NCBI GenBank assembly: GCA_025093985.1
Contig: JACAAK010000009.1
Location: 2,356,001-2,420,000, forward strand
From: Calvatia gigantea
Taxonomy: Eukaryota > Basidiomycota > Agaricomycetes > Agaricales > Lycoperdaceae
Direction: 5' to 3'
Length of the DNA stretch: 64,000 nucleotides
Below the pieces are notes generated by a model. It made no database searches, had not been told where the DNA came from, and saw nothing but the letters and a program-made list of their open reading frames with translations. Made by a program: the position numbers and the translations under genes. Shown here piece by piece: positions 56,829 through 64,000 of the stretch (position 1 is its first letter; each line of letters begins with the position of its first letter).

Positions 56829-57988
56829 TTACAACATGCTGACACTGCTTAACTGGAGGTCTTTCGTCACTGTACAACGGTCTTTATCCAATCCCTTCCC
56901 ACTTTCAAAAGCTTTGATTAACGATGCTTGTCCCTCATCAGTCCTGTCCATTTAGTTATTTTTCGGTCCACGAATCACAAGCATACTCCTTACCACTTCA
57001 CTGGGTGTGCATTCTTCTCCAATAATAGTTTAACTGTCGTCCAAGAAAATCTGGCGATCTTGGGAAACCCAAAAGTCGGTTCAAGGTTTCCTTTCAACCA
57101 CGCCTGCGTGTTGGGGTCTATCGCGGACATTACTAAGAGCTGACGGGGTAGCTAACAAAAACAATTACCTGAGGGGTATCCTGATCCAAAGTCTCTGTTC
57201 CACTCTACTCTGTCATTGGCAACATCTTCCTCAAAGCACCAGCCTTCGATGCATGCATCTCTCGTAACTTTAGCTGCTACACTAGCGGCTCCGACAATCT
57301 TGAATTTCGAATCCGCCTTTGTCGCAACGGTGAAGGCAATACCCGGAAATAATTTCGACAGATACTTCTCGTAAGTCGTCGTTGTTCCTAAAGCGTCGAC
57401 GTACACCTACGGTGAGACAATTACCATCTCATTAGTGAAGGTACCGGAACAGGTACGTGCCTCTGTCAATTGTATTCCTCGTTCTAGAACCTCCCGTATT
57501 AGAAGGACGGTTGCTTCCTGTGATTGCTGGTTGAGATTGGCCGGTGGACGTTTCATCATTCCACTGGATATTGCCTGCGGACTGATGTGATGAGATTCAG
57601 GATCCCGATAGATATGAGAGAGATATACCTTATGACACGCACAGACCATCCAAGGTTCGGCGGGTCTGAACTGAGTGTTTCGAGCAGTGATGCCCTCGTG
57701 TCAGCAGTCAAGGTTTTGGAGTCTGATTCAACGACGTCAGGAGCACACTTTGGTACAAATCATACAAAACTTACCAGCAAACCCGAGTCCTTCAAGTCGT
57801 TCTTTATACGCCACAGGGCAATAAGCGACGCCATACACAAGGGGGCCAAGTACTGGCCCACGACCGGCTTCATCAACACCAAGAATGTAATCCCCTTCCG
57901 CTGTCGGAGTTGGAGAATGATAGGTATAAGACTCAGTTAATGGCTCAGAAGGACCTGGGGCTGAGGGCACTTCAGTATTGCTACTCAT
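56829..57988 (-). CDS. RNH201: Ribonuclease H2 subunit A (catalytic)
   Basis: RNase H2 removes ribonucleotides from DNA and RNA from RNA/DNA hybrids. ATG 57988 gives [20 protein letters not shown]; an upstream open stretch begins only with GTG. The catalytic motif [20 protein letters not shown] is present near residue 35. Then come [40 protein letters not shown] (second catalytic Asp), [20 protein letters not shown] and [19 protein letters not shown] (Gly-Ser-Gly-Tyr-Pro box). The end is [26 protein letters not shown], then SVSML with TAA at 56829. Introns near 57,178 and 57,015 restore frame. It converges with SNU66, 73 bp between stop codons, so the 3' UTRs probably overlap. Confidence 0.9.
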
Positions 57989-58499
57989 GGTCAGTGTCGG
58001 GCGGGAGGACAAACCAAATCGAAAAAGAAGGTATGGGGCCCGATGGGACCGCTGGATTGAATCCCTAGTAGCATGATGTAATGCCCTTCGGAAATACCCG
58101 CCCCCAGGAAGTTTCAACAGCACGACTCCATGAGTCCTTCGATCCTTGTTCCTAACCCTTCAGCAATCCAGAAGCTCCTCCAACCCCCGCTCGTTATACT
58201 TATGTTAAATTTACCCTCTCATGCTCCCCGTCCGACTCGTCGCCACGGGTTCTATTGTCGTCTCGACAATTTCCCAAGTCACCTCCTGTGACTAAACGAA
58301 CTGAGGGCTTGTCTTTCAACCCTAAGTTACTATGCAATGTTAAAAAACTCTTCATAAAATCCTACCACAGCAGGAGTGGCCATGGAGGCGCATCGCAACG
58401 ACAGCAATAAGAACAGAATTACAACCCCAATCGATGGTCAGCTTAAGACCCACCCGGAAAAAACCACTTTATACTGGCGCATTGGACATGCCTCCCCCC
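57989..58499. other. Region upstream of RNH201
   Basis: Holds the RNH201 promoter. A segment near 58,070-58,105 (AGCATGATGTAATGCCCTTC and following) recurs nearly identically at 62,382-62,417. No gene. Confidence 0.5.
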
Positions 58500-58787
58500 T
58501 CAGGACTTGGTCTGTGCCGCCTTACCCGAACCGTCAACCCCACTGGCCTCCAGATTAACCGTGCCTGTGCTACGTCCTTGCTGACTGCCGCTGTCCGCTT
58601 CGAATGGCACCGACGGAAGATGTAGGCTCTCATTCAGAGGCGAGAGCTCCGGAGGCAAAGGTATAATAAAGTTGCTCGCAATGGCTGGTGGCTCTCTTTG
58701 TGATTGAAAGTCCTGCAGTGACACCGCAATATCAGTCAACATCGATTAGCCTTGGGTCTGTCAGGGAATACGTACTGCTGTTGCCAT
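58500..58787 (-). CDS. Small FIIPLP-motif protein 1 (74 aa), unknown function
   Basis: Exon 1 is 58787-58776 (MATA); a 63-bp intron (GTACGT to CTGCAG, with TTGACTGAT as branch site) joins in frame to exon 2, 58712-58500 (DFQSQREPPAIASNFIIPLP, then PELSPLNESLHLPSVPFEAD). It ends TGA at 58500. An alternative without the intron starts at ATG 58742. A TATATAAG box on the minus strand (58876-58883) is 89 bp upstream of the ATG, rare for this window. No signal peptide or membrane segment; Ser/Pro/Gln-rich, possibly disordered. It resembles the gene at 60,032-60,316. Confidence 0.5.
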
Positions 58788-60031
58788 CTGTAAAATGGAA
58801 GATAATTTGGCTCTTGTACTTGGTTGAATTCTAAAGATCTAAAAGATCGCCAGACCCGCACTCCGATTTGACGTCCTTATATACAAGGGGATCTTATTAT
58901 CAACCAATCCTGGATTCATACCTGGTCGTTTTTCGTGATGTTGTTACCTCGAACATGCCAAGTTCTGGAATCATGAACCACTGCCTTTTCGGGACGTTAC
59001 AGCCGACATGTTACAGATACGCGAAAACTACTGTGGAAAACCAGTCTTACTTCTCTCAGGGCTTCATTGGCCATAATCATTAACTGACAACTGCCACCGT
59101 GGCTAAAAATACGTGACACCTGTTATCAGTTTCAACTTCTGGGGCTGAATAACTCGCAGTGATACTCAAAGGAAGGAATCTGCCAGGCTGTCGTCATCTT
59201 TCCGAAATCGCATGGTTAAGGCGGACGGACGCCGCTACAAGCAAGTAAGTAAGAATCCCAATTGCAAATCAGTTCAGGCATGGTTGTTGGACCGGGGGTG
59301 GCAGTATTATGGGACTGTTGGTGTTGGCTGGGACACCCCAATGTTATGACAATCGGCCTCCACTTGACACACCTTCTGACTGGACAACCTTGTTCAGAGT
59401 ATCTTGCCGACTACCCTCCCCCCTCGTGGATTCGGGCGTTAATCAAGAACCATCACCGCGGAGTTATCATGGAGAAACTATATAAAGCAGCGATTTTCCT
59501 GCAAGAAACAGGCATCCAAAGTCTCAAGCACACCCCTATTTTCGCCTAGCGGGTCGCCGGACGTGTGTGGAGATCTGTCAAAACCGGCCTATTTGGGACA
59601 CTAATCCCTGAGGTCGGCCGATAACGCCTCAGCGAGCGCCATGGGCTATCAAACCGCCCTGTGAGTGGAGCCCAAATGGCGCCGTGATCAAGCGGGGGCC
59701 AAGACGATCATGCCGGGACCCTTGAAGAGGATTAACTATACACCGGCTCCAGAGCATATGGAAAGCTCAGACTAACGCCAGATAATGACTCAATTAGGCC
59801 GTCGCGAGGGGAGAGTCGAATCATCAGATATCATTCTACAAATATGACCCTCCCGCGCTGTTGTCTGTTTTTTTCCTGGGGCCAACACAACTGGAGGCTC
59901 GGGGTTACGGGGTTACTCTAGACGCTATCACTCCTCTGCCCATGTCAATCAGAGAGCTATTTACTGGTGTGTCCCCCGGCATTGCCTGTTCCTCCATTGG
60001 TATTTGCAGGAGCTGTGGAGAAAATGCCTGA
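58788..60031. other. Spacer between the two FIIPLP genes
   Basis: Contains the TATA box of gene 1 at 58876-58883. A plus ORF of up to 95 codons (to 59,549; from ATG 59,280 MVVGPGVAVLWDCWCWLGHP) has no recognised motif. Otherwise nothing supported. Confidence 0.45.
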
Positions 60032-60316
60032 TCAGTTGACTCCTCGGTCAATGGGAACAGTAGCCTCACTGGATGAAGGGCCCGCATGTTGGTTGCTCTG
60101 AAGCGCACTTTGACCAAGTGATACAAACAGGAGGCTCGCTGACTGGCTTTGGGACTGACTCCCCGATGTTGCTTGCTGGGTTGTAGGAACTTGTGGTATT
60201 CCGTTGTCTTGTGCCTGTGCCCCAACCGACGGCAGAGGTATTATGAAACGGTTGTCGAGCGGTGGAGGCTGCATGGATTCTTTCCTCAGAATATATTGAC
60301 TGAGATGCAATCGCAT
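60032..60316 (-). CDS. Small FIIPLP-motif protein 2 (about 94 aa), unknown function
   Basis: ATG 60316 gives MRLHLSQYILRKESMQPPPL, then DNRFIIPLPSVGAQ and a Gln/Ser-rich tail (SGSQSQSQSASLLF), ending TGA at 60032. It shares the NxFIIPLP motif in the same relative place, the low-complexity tail, strand and an upstream minus-strand TATATAAC box (60447-60454) with the gene at 58,500-58,787. The true 5' end may differ: an in-frame 5' exon as in gene 1 was not found, and ATG 60,359 opens another frame. Confidence 0.45.
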   Translation of the reverse strand: MRLHLSQYILRKESMQPPPLDNRFIIPLPSVGAQAQDNGIPQVPTTQQATSGSQSQSQSASLLFVSLGQSALQSNQHAGPSSSEATVPIDRGVN

Positions 60317-61680
60317 TGTAAGTAACAATTATAAAAGCCTTTGGCGCAAGGCCCGACATTGGGAGAGCTCACCAGACAATCAGTAGGTTCAGACACGGCC
60401 TGTGTAAAGTTTGGTGTGAAGCGGTCCCGGTATTCTGAAGGCTGGAGTTATATACGCGTCCGATACTTCACTTTCACCAGTGTCTCCTTGTTACTGGCAG
60501 TCCCCATCCACCCTTTTGGTTCAAATCCAGATTCTTGACGTAAGTCCGATCCCGTCACCCGGCGTTGAACATTGATGCATTGAAGCGTTGATGACAGTGC
60601 TAAAGCAAACCTGATGCATGATGCATAATGCATGATGTTTCACCTCAATCACATTTGATCGCAAGGGGGTGGTACTTAATCTCACTTAATGTATTGAAAA
60701 TTCACCGGCAACTTGAACGTCGGTCTTAAATCCGCGATGACCGATGGCGGCAACGTTTGCATTGCCTGAGTTTGTTTGCAATAGAAACCTAGGAAGTTTT
60801 CACAGGAAAGAAGTGGTAAAGTCAAGCCCCATGTCCAAGCCATCATTGTTGTGCCGTTTAGATGCTAGTGAGGAAGGAAGGGTATGCTGACCGCGCAGCG
60901 TGCAACATCATCCCACCATACTACAGCCGTGGGGTTGGCTAGAGCGAGACCATACTTACTCCACAGATGCTACGAGGCGTTCGACATGCTTCTGAACCTC
61001 GCATGGTGCCTGAGAGCGGTCGTTATTGAATCTGCTACAGTCCGCCACGCAGCGATCCTATTTTAGGACAAACGTCATGTTAGGTTTGTCGACGTGATCG
61101 TTGCGTCGTTGCGGCGCCCCATGGCCAACAAACCACATGCCAGCCCTGTGCCGAATTTCTGTCCCCGTCAAAAAGACTTTAAAGTGGTACCTTTAGCTAC
61201 TATTTTGGCAATGGGCGGGCAGGAGCATTTTGCCGATCAACTCTCTCGGATTTCCTTGTCCTCCACCCGTACGTACACCACATGCGTGACTTAGTCATGT
61301 CCCGGGATCATAAAGTAAGCATAGACATCTATAGACAGGGTGGATAGTGATGCACCTACTTGCAAAACGAATTGTAGTCCACCACCCCTTTATCGTCGCG
61401 CAATGTCCTCTCTTGTCCTGGTTCTCAAGTGTACGCCTAAACAAGTGGATTCGGAGCTAGATGCAACCTACTGTCGCTCCATGGAGCTATGGACCCTTTT
61501 GCTTGTGTATGTCCATCCAAGCAAGCGAAACCGCATGCTTCCACTATGCTTCCTCACCCCCGTGTTCTAAGAGCTGTTCTGAGATGCCAACAAAAACGAC
61601 AAATGATCGGGACTGGTATGGCTCGTGATAGCGACGGAGTTAACCAAACTAAGTCAAATATTGTATATACGACTCTCCTT
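60317..61680. other. Gene-free stretch
   Basis: Contains the TATA box of FIIPLP gene 2. Two near-repeats ATGATGCATAATGCATGATG occur around 60,612-60,636. No gene-like ORF with recognisable motifs was found. Confidence 0.45.
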
Positions 61681-62471
61681 TTACAACAGGATCGGTGCAA
61701 ACTGTCCGATGTCATGCATGTAATCCCTCACCACCAAACCCTCTTCTACATAGTGTTCCAACAAATCGGCTTCAGCGGCAGTCATACAGGGTCCTGAGTC
61801 GCTTGATCTGAACAATCTGAGCACTAGTCCCGCATTTCGCAACGCCTCCACCTCTTCCCAGTCACCACGAGTAACCGAGTTAAGGCCAGTGACTCCATGC
61901 CAAGTCTCAAATATCTTCAACTTTGCGACACCTTTTTTTCCGGAAAAGTCAGACGTTCGGGAGCGCATCACCACCGGAAGCTTGCCAGGAGTTGTAGATC
62001 CTATATCATATAACGAAAGGTACTCCACCCCCAGGAAGAGGACACCATTCGTACAACAATCTTTGACCTCCGAAATCCACGAATCACCGACGTCAATCTC
62101 GGGGCCGGCAGCGTCCCTTTCTGTGGGGTCCACGTTAGCCTCTCCAAAAGTTCGTCCGAAGGTAAGATATGATGTTGATGCGAACCAGTGATGAGGAGTG
62201 CCTTGAGGTAACCTTTTCTCTTCACTTGGTTTCCTTTGAGCTCTGACCCCGAATCCACTCCTTCTACGCTCTCCAAAACCTCCAGCAGATCAGGGTAACG
62301 ATCGTAGGAAGCATGGTAGAGGTACAATGTTTCGAGGAAGGGGCTGAGCGTCGAAAAAAGGGTCACCGACGTGTCCTGATAGCATGATGTAATGCCCTTC
62401 GGAAATGCCCGCCCTCCTGAGTTGATCACTGTGATTGGCTTCACAGCCGCTTTACTGCACTTTATGAGCAT
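61681..62471 (-). CDS. Hypothetical protein, possibly F-box/LRR type (N-terminus uncertain)
   Basis: The frame from ATG 62471 (MLIKCSKAAVKPITVINSGG) reads SVTLFSTLSPFLETLYLYHA, then DRYPDLLEVLESVEGVDSGS, a pattern seen in Agaricomycete F-box/LRR-like proteins. A frame change near 62,200-62,130 can be solved by an intron (GTTACC to TTGGAG) that leads to EANVDPTERDAAGPEIDVGD. It then continues WISEVKDCCTNGVLFLGVEY, VTRGDWEEVEALRNAGLVLR and HYVEEGLVVRDYMHDIGQFA, ending with TAA at 61681. The upstream frame is open to a TTG at 62540, and an F-box exon may be missing. Function unknown. Confidence 0.5.
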
Positions 62472-62639
62472 CACTAACCACGATGCAAAACAAGTTGCCA
62501 GACTTTTCCCGGACGAAAGGCGGTGGACGAGGGGAGACAAACCTATCCCTCCTTCTACTTATTTTTCATTATCTATTCAGACTCAACACGCCAACCCGTC
62601 TCCCCCCTGGCCATCGCACTCCCTCACCCTCTCCCTCCC
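62472..62639. promoter_or_regulatory. Divergent promoter region
   Basis: 168 bp separate the hypothetical minus gene from the plus gene at 62640. It is pyrimidine-rich on plus (TCTCCCCCCTGGCC, CCCTCACCCTCTCCCTCCC) right before the plus start, as often seen before fungal starts. Confidence 0.5.
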
Positions 62640-64000
62640 ATGCCTCGTCGTTCATCATCTCTCCTCTCTATCAGCTCTGCTGCTTCGCCACGCACTCCTC
62701 GCAGCCGTGGATCTCCTACTTGTCCTTCTGTCTTCATCACTCCTGCTGCAAACGGAAAGAGCACGGATAGTTGGAATAGTTCAAATGGGCCCGATGAATT
62801 GAAATGGGAATGGAAACCTGAACAAGTCCTTCTACTTTCTAGGGTGAGTAATGCGTCTTTTTGGCATTGGGGTCTCCTAGATCGACCCCCGCCTAGACTT
62901 TAGATGCTCTTCCCGCTCACTTGGTGACTCCCTTTAATGGACCCATTCCACCTTCAAATCTTCTTGACAAAATCGCTCGGGGTGTCTCCCAAGCCAAGGG
63001 ACCAAATGAGTGGCCGCATTCCCTTCGCGCAACGCGTGTCAAGCTCATTGAACTTTCTCGCCTTCGCGCCAAAGAACGAACCGCTGCAGAGAAAGGGGTC
63101 AAAGTCATCATGGAGGAGTCGGAAAGTGCGTTGGAGGAAGAGACTAACTCCGCTTATCGGGACGGACAAGAGAAATCCGTTGGTATTACTGGCGTCAAGC
63201 GACCACTGTATCGTCGATCAAGTATGGACTTCATGGACACTGTTGGAACAGACATCAAAAACAATGATCACCTCGCTAGGTGCGTGTCCCCTCACTCAAT
63301 TTTTTTTTTTTGGTCTTACTCCCTTTTCACATAGACTTTCAAGCCGTTTACAAAGTGAAGCCAAATCAACGAACAATGAACGCCACACTCAAATGGCATC
63401 TCTCCCAGCCCCTGAATCTCAAGATAACTTTCGTGCAACCAAAGTCAGGGGGCTCTTCTGTTTGCTCAAGGTTTTATCTGACAAGCAAGTAGAGGAAGCT
63501 ATATGACGCATTTCTCGAACTGGATTACTCGATGATTGCGCCGGGTCTTACAGACGAACCACGTCCGCCCAAGAGAAGCAATACTTCACGTTCCATCTAC
63601 TCAACCCTTGCGAAATATGGCATTTCTTCTAAGCGCGCCGCACCTATATCGTATGTAGTTTTTCTCACAGCCTTGTGGGCTCTCATCTTACCTGTTTTCC
63701 AGTTGTGCGGCTTCCTTAGCTCTGACGAAACCAACTCCTCATTTAAACGCCATTCTTTCTCGTGCCTCCGTCCGGGCGGGAAGCTTATTTTCATTTCGAT
63801 TGGACAAGCGGGCGTCTTCCGATTCCGGATTTTCTTCAAAGGTAGAGTATAGACCGTCATCTGTGGCGTCGTTCCTGTCTCGTGTTTCCACCTTCAAACT
63901 TTCCACGTACGCGAATAAGCCTGAGCAAATTGACGCTGTCGCTGCATCCAGATGCGGATGGACGAATGATGGAAAAGACCGGCTCGCCTGTGGTATCTGT
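62640..64000 (+). CDS. Hypothetical protein, Ser/Arg-rich N-terminus (3' part outside the window)
   Basis: ATG 62640 gives MPRRSSSLLSISSAASPRTP, then WNSSNGPDELKWEWKPEQVL. An intron after CTTTCTAGG (62,843 to about 62,897) leads to TLDALPAHLVTPFNGPIPPS, NLLDKIARGVSQAKGPNEWP and SLRATRVKLIELSRLRAKER. A second intron (about 63,281-63,336) leads to LSSRLQSEAKSTNNERHTQM. A later exon has LELDYSMIAPGLTDEPRPPK. The gene continues past 64,000. Conserved-looking but no family recognised; the charged helices suggest a scaffold or regulatory protein rather than an enzyme. Confidence 0.65.

Noticed and set aside
57737..58123. RNH201 N-terminal extension of 45 residues
   Set aside because: Would begin with GTG; ATG 57988 gives the normal family N-terminus.
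60515..60530. GGTTCAAATCC resembling a tRNA B box
   Set aside because: No A box or cloverleaf stems can be found upstream.

Overview
This is nuclear DNA of a filamentous basidiomycete, most likely an Agaricomycete. The genes are split by many short GT-AG introns of about 50-70 bp, the proteins are of basidiomycete type, and the repeats are Ty3/gypsy chromoviruses and LTR elements that have decayed by C-to-T change at CpG.

Layout. 1-9,530 is a normal gene region: the 5' two-thirds of a cullin-3 gene (minus, cut by the window edge), exportin-T (minus), and a membrane-anchored protein of unknown function (plus) with an apparent frameshift. 10,836-40,166 is one insertion of about 29.3 kb. It has terminal inverted repeats of about 137 bp and a direct GTTAC duplication on both sides. 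Its own genes survive only as ruins at the two ends: a RecQ-like helicase pseudogene on the left and a DUF6589-type gene with an internal stop on the right, pointing towards each other. The middle is filled by nested retroelements: an old split copy of a coding-poor LTR element (12,388-13,307 and 19,702-21,782), a complete but inactive gypsy chromovirus (13,308-19,701), three broken minus-strand relatives of it, a young full-length copy of the coding-poor LTR element (26,328-33,034), and a 1.3-kb insertion full of TAATCTAA motifs.

40,172-64,000 is again gene-bearing: a small multi-span membrane protein, an NADP-dependent alkenal/LTB4-type reductase, a minus-strand series of three aquaporins (one a pseudogene), a long gene-poor stretch with a strong hairpin at 52.5 kb, the complex I 9.5-kDa subunit (64 aa, two exons) divergent from SNU66/SART1, RNase H2 subunit A convergent with SNU66, two small genes sharing a FIIPLP motif, an F-box/LRR-like hypothetical gene, and the 5' part of an unknown gene running off the right edge.

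The most interesting items are the 29-kb TIR element with its helicase/DUF6589 pair; the third ORF of the chromovirus, which lies in frame with pol behind one stop codon and two sense codons in the four copies; the coding-poor LTR element, whose insertion can be proved from its target duplication and a near-empty site elsewhere in the window; and the aquaporin series with altered NPA boxes. All protein assignments come from reading the sequence; no database search was run.
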